A model generated the notes under the pieces. The model saw nothing but the letters and a program-made list of their open reading frames with translations. It was not told the DNA's origin and searched no databases. From Ensifer adhaerens (lineage in GTDB: Bacteria > Pseudomonadota > Alphaproteobacteria > Rhizobiales > Rhizobiaceae): a stretch of DNA of 64,000 nucleotides. The translations under genes and the position numbers were made by a program. The stretch covers positions 28,154 to 92,153 of the forward strand of contig NZ_PNFP01000023.1 of NCBI RefSeq assembly GCF_002940685.1, read 5' to 3'. Positions within the stretch are counted from its first letter, which is position 1; each line of letters starts with the position of its first letter. Shown piece by piece: positions 54,839 through 63,957 of this stretch.

Positions 54839-55267
54839 TCACGAAACAGACGCGCCGCCTGGCCGATCGCGAGGAGCTTCCAAGGGGGAATTCATCTCGT
54901 TGGCGTTCAGCGTGCCCCGTGTTGCGATCAGGTAAGCCGCCATATAAGTGAGCTTGCGCCTCGATTCCCGATCGCCCCGTGGCCTGTAGTTGACGATCGC
55001 CAGCCAGCCGGCCTCTTCATCCCTCGCCACGGCCAACAGTCGGTTGGCATAGGTGACGTTCGTAACCTCGCCGGCTGCCCTCCGCTCATCCCACGCACGA
55101 ACAGCATCCGCCGTCGCCAGTTGTGCGGCGATATGGCGATCGATCAACTCATCAAGGGAAATCGCGGCTTCCGCCCCGCTTTCTTCCTCGTGCCCCTTCC
55201 CCTTAGGTCCTGCGATTTCCAGATATGGAACACCGTCGGAAGCCAACGCGCTCAAAGCCATGCGCAT
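54839..55267 (-). CDS. Conserved protein of unknown function
   Basis: 142 residues from the ATG at 55267 (AGGA 7 bases before); the frame is open further upstream, but that part reads like shadow sequence. It contains GVPYLEIAGPKGKGHEEESG, a helical ISLDELIDRHIAAQLATAD and RRKLTYMAAYLIATRG. No domain recognised. Confidence 0.45.
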   Translation of the reverse strand: MRMALSALASDGVPYLEIAGPKGKGHEEESGAEAAISLDELIDRHIAAQLATADAVRAWDERRAAGEVTNVTYANRLLAVARDEEAGWLAIVNYRPRGDRESRRKLTYMAAYLIATRGTLNANEMNSPLEAPRDRPGGASVS

Positions 55268-55534
55268 TCCTGAAGTGTAGGATCCGTTGATATGGAGCCG
55301 GAGCGAACTTGATGGGCTTTCGGTCTCCAGGCGGCGCTGAAAAGCTGACGCCGACGAAGTTGGCATTGAATGCCTCACCGATGGCAAAAGACCCCCTCCT
55401 TCCGATAGTTGCGCGCTCCATCTCTGAAGCGCTAAAAAAGTTGCATCCCGTCGAAGAGATCGTGATTTGAGGGGTAATGGCACGATAGGACACGAAACCT
55501 AGCGAAACGAAACGAAATCGGGGCCCGCAAATCG

Positions 55535-57139
55535 TTGATAAAGAACGGAAAGTTTTTTCTTGCACCGTCCAAAGACGGAAGGGATTTCAAGGAGCTGTTC
55601 AAACAATTGGCTGCGGCTGGAGCGGGTCGGCCATTGGGTAGCGATGGTTTTCCGGCAGGCCCATGGACGCCTGAGCTGCTTGTGGAGGCGATTTCACAGC
55701 TCGATTCGAACCGGATCGGGGTCGATCTGCGAACCGTGCAGCTTTGGTTTCAAGAGAACGAGAAGGGAATTAGCACCGCCAACATTCGGTGGCTCGCAAG
55801 GATTTTTGGGTGCGACGACCCGTTGGCAACCAGCGAATGGCAGATGGAGCTCAGTGCGGCACAATCTCGGTTAGCGGCCAAGAGACGAGAGTTGAAGCTT
55901 GCCGGGAGCAGCGTCGAGGTTCCAGATCCGCCGCGGACTGCGACCGCCGACGATGAGACGAAGACTCCGCCAGAGTTGGTACGGGATACTGACACCATGA
56001 GGCCAAGCCCGCGTTTCGGTTTGGCGAGGAGATCCGAGGCGCTTTTTAGTGGTGGATCGCCTTTGAATTTGCCGGCATCTGTGTTTGCGGGTGCCACCGC
56101 CCTTGGGTTTTTGTCGTATATCACGGGGATCCACAACGCTACCTTCGACCGGCCGGATGGCGTTGCCAAGCAGGTTGGATTTCTATGGGCGCCGAATTGG
56201 ACTTTCGTCTTCATGGTGCTGCTGCCGTTGTTTTGCGCCTTCGTGATTGAGCTGCTGGGCTTCTGGAAACATGAGGGCCGCTCGAAGCTCGGAGTGCAGG
56301 CAGGTCGGATGCAGAGCGGCGACTCGTGGGAGCGCAAAGTCGAAGCTTCATCCTATACCTATTGGGTAGTCTTCTTGATTTGCCTGCTGTTTGCCGGTCT
56401 TTTTCAATGGATCGAAGTATGCCTGATCCCGTTGGTGAACGGCGGTGGCAATTATGCGATGGATTGGGGCAAGTTAGCGCTAGTGCACCCGGAGGTCATT
56501 TCGGTGCCAGAAGCGATCCTCTTCACAGGGATGGCTTACCTATACATGTGCCTGTGCTTCTATGTTTTCTTCGTTGGTCTCATTTTGCTTTATACGGTGG
56601 TGTATGATCTCTGGAGACTTGGAGAGGCGACGAAGGGTCGGCCTGATGCCGATCAGATTGAGATCAATGAAGTTGGCCTGAGGGTACTACGCGGGATTTT
56701 TCGGTGCACCGTGTTGGGGGTTCTGATCGCCATATGCATGAAGATCCAGAGCTCTTACCTGACATCAAGTGGCAGGAATGTTGCGGCGTGGCTGCTCAGT
56801 GATATGTCCTCCGCCTTTCATGGTCGCAACAATGTGAGCGACGGGATCGGCTATAGGATGCCAACGCACTTCAGCAGCCTTCTTATCGTTATTTCGGCCT
56901 GCGTTGTCTTTCTGTTCGCTTCCGTCCGTTTGCGTGTTGCACGCCACTTTCGTGTGCTTTTGTGGAAGATGGCGGCCGTTGTAGGCCTGCTCGTTGCCGG
57001 CTACTTGCTAATCGGGGCGTTTGCAGGCTTTTCGATCCTTTTGGGCGTTGGCCTGCTCCTTGCGATATACGGCCTGTTTGACCCAGGGTTTGGGCAATGG
57101 CGGGCGACTGAGTTAGGAAATCACCAGCGTGTATCATGA
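55535..57139 (+). CDS. rcgA: RcgA-type putative membrane transporter/regulator
   Basis: 534 residues from TTG 55535 (other starts are possible). The N-terminal ~115 residues are soluble and HTH-like (WTPELLVEAISQLDSN, VDLRTVQLWFQENEKGISTANIRWLARIFGCDDP), followed by a linker and about seven membrane segments between 185 and 515. Layout and partner gene fit the RcgA proteins described in control of rhizobial plasmid conjugation. The name is given from recall of that pair. The next gene starts 11 bases before its stop. Confidence 0.6.
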   Translation: MIKNGKFFLAPSKDGRDFKELFKQLAAAGAGRPLGSDGFPAGPWTPELLVEAISQLDSNRIGVDLRTVQLWFQENEKGISTANIRWLARIFGCDDPLATSEWQMELSAAQSRLAAKRRELKLAGSSVEVPDPPRTATADDETKTPPELVRDTDTMRPSPRFGLARRSEALFSGGSPLNLPASVFAGATALGFLSYITGIHNATFDRPDGVAKQVGFLWAPNWTFVFMVLLPLFCAFVIELLGFWKHEGRSKLGVQAGRMQSGDSWERKVEASSYTYWVVFLICLLFAGLFQWIEVCLIPLVNGGGNYAMDWGKLALVHPEVISVPEAILFTGMAYLYMCLCFYVFFVGLILLYTVVYDLWRLGEATKGRPDADQIEINEVGLRVLRGIFRCTVLGVLIAICMKIQSSYLTSSGRNVAAWLLSDMSSAFHGRNNVSDGIGYRMPTHFSSLLIVISACVVFLFASVRLRVARHFRVLLWKMAAVVGLLVAGYLLIGAFAGFSILLGVGLLLAIYGLFDPGFGQWRATELGNHQRVS

Positions 57140-58148
57140 TTGGCTTGATCGATGGGATGAGCGGCGGGCGCGGCGCGGCGAAGAGGAAAAGGAAACAACG
57201 GATTTCGTCCTCGACGAGAAACGCGCCTTTCCAGGCGCGAAGGAGGCCGTAAGTCTTGAGGAGTTTTGTGATCTTGCGGACCAGGCCGTCGCTGATCCAG
57301 CCTTCTACGATGAGCCGGATGTGAGCAATGAAGGTTTTCAGAAGCAAGATGGATGGCTGAGATTTCCATCGGGCATATCGACTGACATAGAGGAGAACAA
57401 CGTCGTCTGGGCGAAGATCACGGAAAGCGGGTCGTTCGACCAGGCCCTGGTCGTCTTCCACCACTGGAACGCAACCTCGCGAAATCGTAAGATTGCCAGG
57501 TTTTTCTCACGGCGGGGCGTCACTGTCGTTGAAATTGCAATGCCCTACCATTTCGAGCGCCGACGTGTGGGCTCCTCGCACGCCGATTATATGCTCAGCG
57601 CGAATCTCGGCCGAACGATCCAATCTGTTCGGCAGGCAGTATGGGACGGGCGAAAACTCCTACGCTGGCTGAAGAGCGAAGGCTATCGAGAGATTTCCGT
57701 TCTCGGTATGAGCCTAGGCTCCTGGGTTGCGGGGCTCATTGCGGCGCACGATCCGGCTGTGTCGAAGGCCTCGTTGTTTCTGACGGCGGGAAGTCTCGCG
57801 GATATGGTTTGGACGGGGCGCGCAACGCGAGCGATACGCGAGAGCCTTGAGCCTGCGATCGGGCTGACCGATCTAAGAAGCGCCTGGGCTCCACTTAACA
57901 TGGAGAACTACGCGCCTCGTTTGGCGCGTCCTGATCTCGATCTTCACGTTGTGCTGGCGAAGAGAGACAAAGTGGTGTTGCCAGAGCTATCGGAGAGCTT
58001 CATGCAACGCCTAAGGAGCGCCGGAGCCAGGCCGAATATCCTGCGTCTAAACTGTGGTCACTATTCCCTCGCCAGGCCGCCCTATATTTTGTTGGCCGGT
58101 TTGAGCTTGAAGCGGTTTCTATCGGCGACTGCCAAATCGGCCCGTTGA
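57129..58148 (+). CDS. rcgR: RcgR-type alpha/beta hydrolase, putative quorum lactone hydrolase
   Basis: 339 residues, GTG start inside the end of rcgA. Alpha/beta hydrolase signs: VVFHHWNATSRNRK (oxyanion strand), nucleophile serine in LGMSLGSWVAG, aspartate in AKRDKVVLPE and histidine in LNCGHYSLARPP. The ~75-residue N-terminal extension is charged. The family is associated with RcgA and proposed to act on acyl-homoserine lactones, which would tie it to the LuxI signal 51 kb away. Activity is inference. Confidence 0.6.
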   Translation: MYHDWLDRWDERRARRGEEEKETTDFVLDEKRAFPGAKEAVSLEEFCDLADQAVADPAFYDEPDVSNEGFQKQDGWLRFPSGISTDIEENNVVWAKITESGSFDQALVVFHHWNATSRNRKIARFFSRRGVTVVEIAMPYHFERRRVGSSHADYMLSANLGRTIQSVRQAVWDGRKLLRWLKSEGYREISVLGMSLGSWVAGLIAAHDPAVSKASLFLTAGSLADMVWTGRATRAIRESLEPAIGLTDLRSAWAPLNMENYAPRLARPDLDLHVVLAKRDKVVLPELSESFMQRLRSAGARPNILRLNCGHYSLARPPYILLAGLSLKRFLSATAKSAR

Positions 58149-58360
58149 GTATGCGCTGCCGACGGACGAAACTTCTCCTCTACTGGAGCCTTTCCGCCTG
58201 GGCTATGGTCGACACTACGCCGCCCGGTTTCGCATCGATTTGGCGCATCGCTGACGCGGGCCCGCCGGTTTACACGCCCGTTGAAACCAGCATATTGTGC
58301 GCCGGCAAAGTCAATCATGAGTTGGTGATGGCAAGTCGCTAGCCCTTCTTGTCATGCGCC

Positions 58361-58398
58361 AAAGGGGTCGTCCTGTTCACGAGGCAGGACGGCCCTTT
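58361..58398 (+). terminator. Strong hairpin downstream of rcgR
   Basis: AAAGGGGTCGTCCTG pairs with CAGGACGGCCCTTT around a 9-base loop (one bulge). It lies 213 bases after the rcgR stop, near the boundary of the following plasmid block. It has no real T run on this strand, so it may serve both directions. Confidence 0.55.
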
Positions 58399-58432
58399 GT
58401 GTATCTGAAATGGCGACCGCTGGGCGGTCGGC

Positions 58433-58728
58433 ATTTTCCTCAAGGGAGGGCAAGAAGGCGCCGCCCTCTCTCCCTCACAAGGGAAAAAACGGTCTCCCCG
58501 TCCTTCCTCCGCTCGCTAATCGCTCGCTCCGTGCAGGATCGACGCGGATCCGCATTCACGGATCATGCGTCGCCCCTTCGGCTTTGAGCCTCGGGCGGGC
58601 GAACCCCCTCCGTTTTGTTCCCTTGCCTCCCTCTCTCCCGCTGCTCCGCGCGAGCTCGGAAGCAGGAGCGGGGCTCCTGCCCCTCGGGCAGACGCTAGAC
58701 CGCTTCGCGGAATGGAAAGGGCTAGAAA
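58433..58728 (+). repeat. Structured leader A, copy of the leader at 63320-63603
   Basis: About 280 bases ending at the start of the 58729 gene align with the segment before 63604. Shared blocks include CCCCGTCCTTCC, GTGCAGGATCG, GCAGGAGC-loop-CTCCTGC and ACCGCTTCGCGG/GCCGCTTCGCGG. Conserved hairpins: GATCCG...CGGATC and GCAGGAGC...GCTCCTGC. The two genes behind the copies are unrelated. Confidence 0.7.
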
Positions 58729-59184
58729 ATGGAACGCGCAAACACCGCCTATGTGCTGGACCCGGAGACGACTATTTTTAAGCCGGTCGGGCTTCCTGTC
58801 TCGACGGGTATCCGGCCGGTTTACGACCTGATTGGATGCCGCCTTCTCGAAGTCCTGCGTTTCGATGAGCGTCACACGCTTTTCGTCGACGAGGAAGGAT
58901 TGAAGGATGGCCTGACCGCCTTCACCATCTTCGAAGGCTTCCCCCAGCCGATCGCGGGCAAGATTGTTCTTGTCGGCGGGGATGGTAGCTCCCCCTACAC
59001 GTCGCCGCTTGTCAGTCTTGAGGACGCGGCCAAGCATTTCAAATGCTGCCGACCGGTCCTCGATCCGGTATTCGCGCAGACCGACGAGATTTCCCCCGGA
59101 GGCATCATCATTGCCGGCGCGCTGGCGGGGCTGCAATCCCGCATCGAACGCCGTGCCCCTACTCTTGTCGAGGGAGAGGCATGA
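58729..59184 (+). CDS. Plasmid protein of unknown function, DUF3846-like
   Basis: 151 residues, ATG after GGAAAGGG. The core FDERHTLFVDEEGLKDGL, PIAGKIVLVGGDG and TSPLVSLEDAAKHF resembles DUF3846 proteins of phages and plasmids. Overlaps the next gene (ATGATGA). It follows leader A directly. Confidence 0.55.
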   Translation: MERANTAYVLDPETTIFKPVGLPVSTGIRPVYDLIGCRLLEVLRFDERHTLFVDEEGLKDGLTAFTIFEGFPQPIAGKIVLVGGDGSSPYTSPLVSLEDAAKHFKCCRPVLDPVFAQTDEISPGGIIIAGALAGLQSRIERRAPTLVEGEA

Positions 59185-60182
59185 TGAAAATCGCAACCCT
59201 CGAAAACAACATCCTCGCCATTGTCGCAGGGACCTTCGCTGCAACCATAGCGGCGGAGGACATCGAGCCGCAGTTTCATGCCCTCACCCACTTTCCCGAC
59301 CGACGCGCGAAATCAGAGCTAGCGGACCTGGCCGAGCGGCTGAACCAGTTCGCCGTTCACGTTGTCGAGCTTTGGAACGAAGCTTGCGCCCCGATCCCGG
59401 AACCGGAAATCGAAACCTTCGCCCGTCGTCACGTCGAGTTGACGCGGCGTTATTGGGCGGCGGAAGGCCGTTGCATGAATTGGTTTATCACCGGTCCCGC
59501 CCGCTTCCCGCTTGCCCGCAACGAAAAGCGCATGCGGCTTTCCGATGCCCGCCGAGCCGACCTTAAGACGCATGAGGCAATCGCCCGGAAGGCGGTGCGG
59601 CGGAAAGCGTTCCCGCATGGCGCAGAAGATGAACCGATCCGTTCTGGCGATCCGGCTGCGTTGCAAAAGATTATGACGCGCATCGAGGCGACAGCGCTTT
59701 TTATCGATCAGATGAAGGCGGCGAACGTCATCATCCGGCGCATGGAAAAGGACCTTGCTGCGGAAGAGGATATGGTTGCGGCCGTCGTTGCCAGTACAGG
59801 CCTTACCGAGGAAGCAGCAGCCCGAGGCATCAAACTGGCTCCTTGGCAATCACGGCGCGGGTTCAGCACGACCAACAGCCGCGCCGAGCTCCGCCGCCTA
59901 CAGCAGCGCCTTTTAGTCCTCGCAAGGATGAAGGAACGCGGCACCCGAAGCCACGAGCTTGAGACGAGCGCAGGTGCCGTCGAGATCAAGGAGAACGCCG
60001 AGATAGCGCGTATCCAACTGATCTTTCCCGACAAACCCGACGATACGACACGACGCGTTTTGAAAGCCAACGGCTTTCGCTGGTCGCCATCGCAAGGCGC
60101 GTGGCAGCGGCACCTTAACGAAGCTGGACGTCATGCAGCGCAACGCGTGTTGAAAATGATCATCGACGCCAGCGCCGGCTGA
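59181..60182 (+). CDS. Plasmid protein of unknown function with a C-terminal RWSP-type module
   Basis: 333 residues from ATG 59181 behind AGGGAGAGG. Mostly helical; the final ~55 residues (IARIQLIFPDKPDD, RRVLKANGFRWSPSQGAWQR, AAQRVL) form a module found at the C-terminus of many large phage and plasmid proteins. Function not known. Confidence 0.65.
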   Translation: MMKIATLENNILAIVAGTFAATIAAEDIEPQFHALTHFPDRRAKSELADLAERLNQFAVHVVELWNEACAPIPEPEIETFARRHVELTRRYWAAEGRCMNWFITGPARFPLARNEKRMRLSDARRADLKTHEAIARKAVRRKAFPHGAEDEPIRSGDPAALQKIMTRIEATALFIDQMKAANVIIRRMEKDLAAEEDMVAAVVASTGLTEEAAARGIKLAPWQSRRGFSTTNSRAELRRLQQRLLVLARMKERGTRSHELETSAGAVEIKENAEIARIQLIFPDKPDDTTRRVLKANGFRWSPSQGAWQRHLNEAGRHAAQRVLKMIIDASAG

Positions 60183-60209
60183 TTACCCCCATTTGAGAAG
60201 GACCATCCG

Positions 60210-60655
60210 ATGACTCACACAATCTATTTCGCAATGGAGTTCCATGGCGCCGGTGATCCCTATTTCGGCGGCACTGCCGCCGATTGGGCCTCTACAAGAC
60301 CGACGACGGCGGGCAGGCCTTCATCAGCGCTGCCGACGCGCAGCGCCGGAACTTGGTTTTGGCCTATTTCCCGACCGCGACGGAAGCAGAACAGGCTGGA
60401 ACCGCAGCAAGCACACGCAAGGGGCGAATTTCCGCCCTTCCTGGGAAACTCCGGTCCGAAGTGCCGACCGGACAGATTTCTTGGATCGTCGGCAACAAAC
60501 ATGTCGGCGAGGACGATAGCGAACTCGCCGGGGACATTGCCGAGAGAGCGAAGCGGGCAGGCGCGACCAACGCCGATTTGATCGCGCAGATGGTTGCTTA
60601 CGCCCTTGCTTGCCACCGTGCCAATCAGGCGCTTGTGATCCATTTCCAGCTTTAG
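60210..60655 (+). pseudogene. Plasmid gene with an apparent single-base frameshift
   Basis: The frame from ATG 60210 reads MTHTIYFAMEFHGAGDPYFG, GTAADW and then makes no sense. The next frame from about 60285 reads GLYKTDDGGQAFISAADAQ and runs to 60655. One missing base in the run of Gs near 60285-60288 would join them into one ~147-residue protein. This could be a real inactivation or a sequencing error. Confidence 0.6.
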
Positions 60656-60669
60656 GAGGCCGCCGCACG

Positions 60670-60900
60670 ATGCGACACGAACGCCGCAGCGTCGAGGTTT
60701 TCGACACCCCTTCTGGCTTGGGCGGAAGTCACACGGTTTCCATTGTGAAGGAGTTGGCTGCCGGTAGATTGCAAGTGCGCGTCTGGTATGGACGCGCCAC
60801 GGCCAGAGGTTGGGAGGCTTGGAAGGATTGGGACGGCTACACCTTCGCGACGGAGCGGGCCGCCCTAACGAACAAGCGGACAATGCCGCTTTTCAAATAG
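60670..60900 (+). CDS. Small plasmid protein of unknown function
   Basis: 76 residues, ATG behind AGGAGG. Basic, with tryptophans (ARGWEAWKDWDGYTF). No family recognised. Lies 14 bases after the frameshifted gene, so probably in the same transcript. Confidence 0.55.
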   Translation: MRHERRSVEVFDTPSGLGGSHTVSIVKELAAGRLQVRVWYGRATARGWEAWKDWDGYTFATERAALTNKRTMPLFK

Positions 60901-60952
60901 AAATTGGCCGCGCCAAACGTGGTGCGGCCACCGAACACGAAAGGAACCGACA

Positions 60953-61282
60953 TTGAGCCGCTACACGGTTGAAGTGAAGTCCGCGACCAACGCCGATCCT
61001 GACGCCACGATTGGCTATGACCGGCCCCTGAGGACCTTCTTTTTGCAAGCGTTTCCCGACCCGCTGACCGACGAATGCGCCTTATGGCTGGGCGCGTTCC
61101 TTGAGGAATACACAACCCTGGAATCGATCGTCGAGACCGCGCGGGCACGAGGCTACGAGGTTCGCGGCCTGTCGCGGGAAATGATGCTAGCAATGATCAA
61201 GGAATCCGGACCGCCGCATCCCCCGAGCCTTGGCGAACGACTGGGCATGGTGCGGTGGGGTCCCTCCCCCGGCCGATCCTAG
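60953..61282 (+). CDS. Small plasmid protein of unknown function
   Basis: 109 residues from TTG 60953 with AAAGGA upstream. Contains PLRTFFLQAFPDPLTDECALWLGAFLEEY and a helical C-terminus. No family recognised; coding style and spacing match its neighbours. Confidence 0.55.
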   Translation: MSRYTVEVKSATNADPDATIGYDRPLRTFFLQAFPDPLTDECALWLGAFLEEYTTLESIVETARARGYEVRGLSREMMLAMIKESGPPHPPSLGERLGMVRWGPSPGRS

Positions 61283-61725
61283 CCCGCGTCGAGCAGGCGA
61301 GGACCGGAACGAGGGGCGCCCCGGACGCCCCTCCCCTCGTGCTCCCCTCCCCAACCGCCGACCCGCTACGGCGGGTCGGCTCATTTCGATCTGTTGTTTT
61401 TGTCAGCCGTTGAAGGCTGCTGTTAGCTGAACCGCGCTGCACCGAAACCGCGACCGTGAAGCCGCCCTGGTGGCCGGATGGCGACCCTCCGGTTGACGAG
61501 GACGGCGATGGCCTGGGCTACGAAGGCCGCGTTTTTCCGGCAGCTCCCGAGTGGCAGTTCGCAATCTAATGCTGCGCACGATACGGCAGGCCCAGCCTTG
61601 GCGTGCAACCCTAAAGGTTCTCCTCTTCCGCTTCGCTCCGTTGCGACCGCTCCGCGGTGCACTCGTCAGTGCCTTCCCTATTCGAGCTTCGCGATTACGC
61701 ACAACCACTAGGGAGGATCCGCCTC
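61283..61725. other. Gene-free stretch with a terminator hairpin
   Basis: A perfect hairpin, GCCGACCCGC / GCGGGTCGGC around TACG, lies at 61357-61380 and is followed by TCATTTCG; it may end the preceding transcript. The rest, to the AGGGAGGA ribosome site of the next gene, has no credible gene and could be a long leader. Confidence 0.45.
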
Positions 61726-61923
61726 ATGAAAACGCTCGTAACCTTCTGCCAGAAAACCGGCCGCCGCCTTCGTCTCTATATTAATCGGCAACTCGCCAAA
61801 CTGCCCCATAAGGGTCAGTTGAAAATCTCGATCGCGGTCTCGCTTCCGCTCATTGCCAAGATCGAGGTCAGCTATCAGTGCGACTTCGACGCTAAGGCCG
61901 ACAACGACAACAAGCCGAAATAA
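61726..61923 (+). CDS. Small basic plasmid protein
   Basis: 65 residues from ATG 61726 after AGGGAGGA. Basic N-terminus (TGRRLRLYINRQLAKLPHKG), then one hydrophobic strand-like stretch (LKISIAVSLPLIAKIEVSY) and an acidic tail. Family not recognised. Confidence 0.55.
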   Translation: MKTLVTFCQKTGRRLRLYINRQLAKLPHKGQLKISIAVSLPLIAKIEVSYQCDFDAKADNDNKPK

Positions 61924-61927
61924 GAAG

Positions 61928-61951
61928 GCCGCGCCACCACTTGGGCGCGGC
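61928..61951 (+). terminator. Terminator hairpin after the 61726 gene
   Basis: GCCGCGCC pairs with GGCGCGGC around an 8-base loop, followed by TTT. Confidence 0.6.
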
Positions 61952-62188
61952 TTTCGGCCGAGAATTTTGCATCTCGTCGACGAACTTTCGCGGTGCTTAG
62001 CCCGTGGCGCGGAGCGCTCCATACTCGGAGCGCCGCGGGCGGGAGGCTGGCTCGAAACTACGCTCGTTCTTGCACGACGACCGGATCAGATGCGACCCGC
62101 AACGGCTTGCGGACCTTGTCGAATCCTACAATGTCGAACGTACCGAGCCGCGGCTATAACCGGAGCGTAGATTGAGGAAGGGATCCAA

Positions 62189-62470
62189 ATGGAATTCACG
62201 CTTTGGGCCTATCAGGTCACGCCGGGCTCCGACGATAATCTTTACTTTGCGGAGCATGAAGCCGATTGCCGTCGTGCTGCCCTTGAGCAGCGTGCCGAAT
62301 TGAAAGAAGGCGACCCCGATGATCAGGAGGAACTCGGCGCGATGGCACTCTATGTGTTTGTGTTGCGGTCGATGACGGCTGGGGAATTGGTTGCCATCTT
62401 AAATGGGGAGGCATCGCTGATCGAGACGTGTGCGGTGGACCGGAAACTCGTCGGGATGATTGCGGATTAA
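62189..62470 (+). CDS. Small plasmid protein of unknown function
   Basis: 93 residues, acidic (ALEQRAELKEGDPDDQEELG), starting EFTLWAYQVTPGSDDNLYFAEHEADC. An AGGAAGGGATCC ribosome site precedes the ATG. No family recognised. Confidence 0.55.
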   Translation: MEFTLWAYQVTPGSDDNLYFAEHEADCRRAALEQRAELKEGDPDDQEELGAMALYVFVLRSMTAGELVAILNGEASLIETCAVDRKLVGMIAD

Positions 62471-62609
62471 GCGCCCCAACGGAAAGGGCATGCCTCCGAG
62501 GCGTCGTACCCCCGCCTAGCGACGTCATCGCGCCGTGTTTGAATTGCGGTCTTGACGCGCCTGGGAATATGTTCCTATTTTGTTCTCTTTCTCCAATCGA
62601 GCAAGAGCA

Positions 62610-62867
62610 ATGAAACTAACCACACCCCTTCAGCCCTTATCGTTCATCGAGCATGATCCTGCGATGTACAACACGATCAAAGGCCTGCAGGAGTGGGAGG
62701 TGCTGGGGGCGCGATGCTCGGCATGTGGCCGGATCGGCTGGGTCGACAAAAACACTGTGCTGAGGCGTTGGGGCGATCAATATCTCATGAACCTGAGAAG
62801 CAGGTTTCGCTGTGACTGTGGCAACCGAACTGATAATGCCGTGCTGATTGGTCGATTGCCCCGGTAA
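62610..62867 (+). CDS. Small zinc-ribbon-like protein
   Basis: 85 residues from ATG 62610. Two cysteine pairs, ARCSACGRIGW and FRCDCGN, spaced about 35 residues apart, suggest a zinc ribbon. Between them is a basic stretch. Possibly nucleic-acid binding; family not known. Confidence 0.55.
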   Translation: MKLTTPLQPLSFIEHDPAMYNTIKGLQEWEVLGARCSACGRIGWVDKNTVLRRWGDQYLMNLRSRFRCDCGNRTDNAVLIGRLPR

Positions 62868-62888
62868 CACACCGGCAGCTACGACGGC

Positions 62889-63116
62889 TCAGCCCTCCGG
62901 CAGTTCTTTGAGCATCAGCAGTCGATTTCCCGGTAATAGCGTGATGATCTTGTCCTGTTCGAGCGCATAGAGGACCTCCACGATTTCATCCTGCGTGAAG
63001 CCGGCCGCAATCAAAGGGACGCCAATGTCGAAAACGTTGATAGACATATCCTGCAAAGCCTTCAAGGCGAGTAGGCGCTCGATCAATGCGGTTTCGGTTT
63101 CCGTGAATCTACTCAT
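62889..63116 (-). CDS. Small helical protein of unknown function
   Basis: 75 residues: TETALIERLLALKALQDM, VPLIAAGFTQDEIVEVLYAL and a C-terminal strand, in the style of a small winged-helix-like or HTH protein. Opposite orientation to its neighbours. No ribosome site stands out. Confidence 0.45.
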   Translation of the reverse strand: MSRFTETETALIERLLALKALQDMSINVFDIGVPLIAAGFTQDEIVEVLYALEQDKIITLLPGNRLLMLKELPEG

Positions 63117-63319
63117 ATAGCTTCATAACGCTTATCGGCTGAATTGTCCCAGGACGAGATCGCCGTACGGACGGAACGGAACCGATTGCCGGGGCCAGTC
63201 GATCCCGGTTCCCGGCTGCTCGCCGGCGCTATGCTGAACCTCCTGCGGCGGGCCTTTTAACCGGCAATTGGTGCGCGAACGGTCTCCGGCCGCTGCGCTG
63301 AGCCTGCGCCTGGTACGCT

Positions 63320-63603
63320 CATTGTTGCTTTGGCAGGGAGAGGGTGACCCTGCCCCCTCTCCCCTGCAAGGGGAAAATCGGTTTCCCCGTCCTTCCTTCG
63401 CTCACCATGGCGCGCTGCGTGCAGGATCGGCCCGGATCCGCTCAAGCGGATCTGTGCCACCCCTTCGGGCGGGTGATCCCCCTCCGATTTGTCCCCTTGC
63501 CCCCTCTCCCCCCGCTGTTCCGCACGAGCTCGAGAGCAGGAGCGGGCTCCTGCCCCCTCGGGCACGAGGGCCGCTTCGCGGGAAAAGGAAAAGGAAAACA
63601 TTT
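63320..63603 (+). repeat. Structured leader B, copy of the leader at 58433-58728
   Basis: Conserved stems: GGGGAAA/TTTCCCC, GATCCGC/GCGGATC and GCAGGAGC/GCTCCTGC, ending with GCCGCTTCGCGG and an AAAAGGAAAAGG ribosome site. Loop bases differ from copy A while stem bases are kept or change in step in the GATCCG hairpin, which points to selection on RNA or DNA structure. Confidence 0.7.
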
Positions 63604-63957
63604 ATGACCGAAATCATCAGCATTGCATTGAACAAGCTGGACGCCGATCCGAAGAACGTTCGCAAGACCTACAGCCGCGAAGGCGTCGAAGCACTGGCGG
63701 CGAACATCCGAGAAGACGGCTATAGCCTTTTGCAGAATCTCGTTGTTCGTAAGGGCGACAAGAAGAGTCGCTATTTCGTAACGGCGGGTGGCCGACGCCT
63801 TGCAGCACTCAATCTGCTGGCTGAGGCCGGGGAAATCGCCAAGGATTTCGCCGTCGAGTGCAAGGAGCGCGAAGGCGAGGTCGCCACGGAAATCAGCCTG
63901 GCCGAGAACATCATGCGCGAGGACATGTTAGGTTCTGCGTCGCAACTGTCCTGTTGA
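63604..63957 (+). pseudogene. ParB-like nuclease-domain plasmid protein, interrupted
   Basis: The start is ATG 63604 behind AAAAGGAAAAGG. It shows ISIALNKLDADPKNVRKTYS, LAANIREDGYSLLQNLVV, YFVTAGGRRLAALNLL and EISLAENIMREDM, the N-terminal half of ParB-like proteins of rhizobial plasmids (usually ~600-700 residues). After REDM it switches to LGSASQLSC and a stop. The break coincides with sequence that looks like an IS end. Confidence 0.7.

Noticed and set aside
58145..58342. 65-codon plus-strand frame after rcgR
   Set aside because: No ribosome site beyond overlap with the stop of rcgR and no recognisable protein features.
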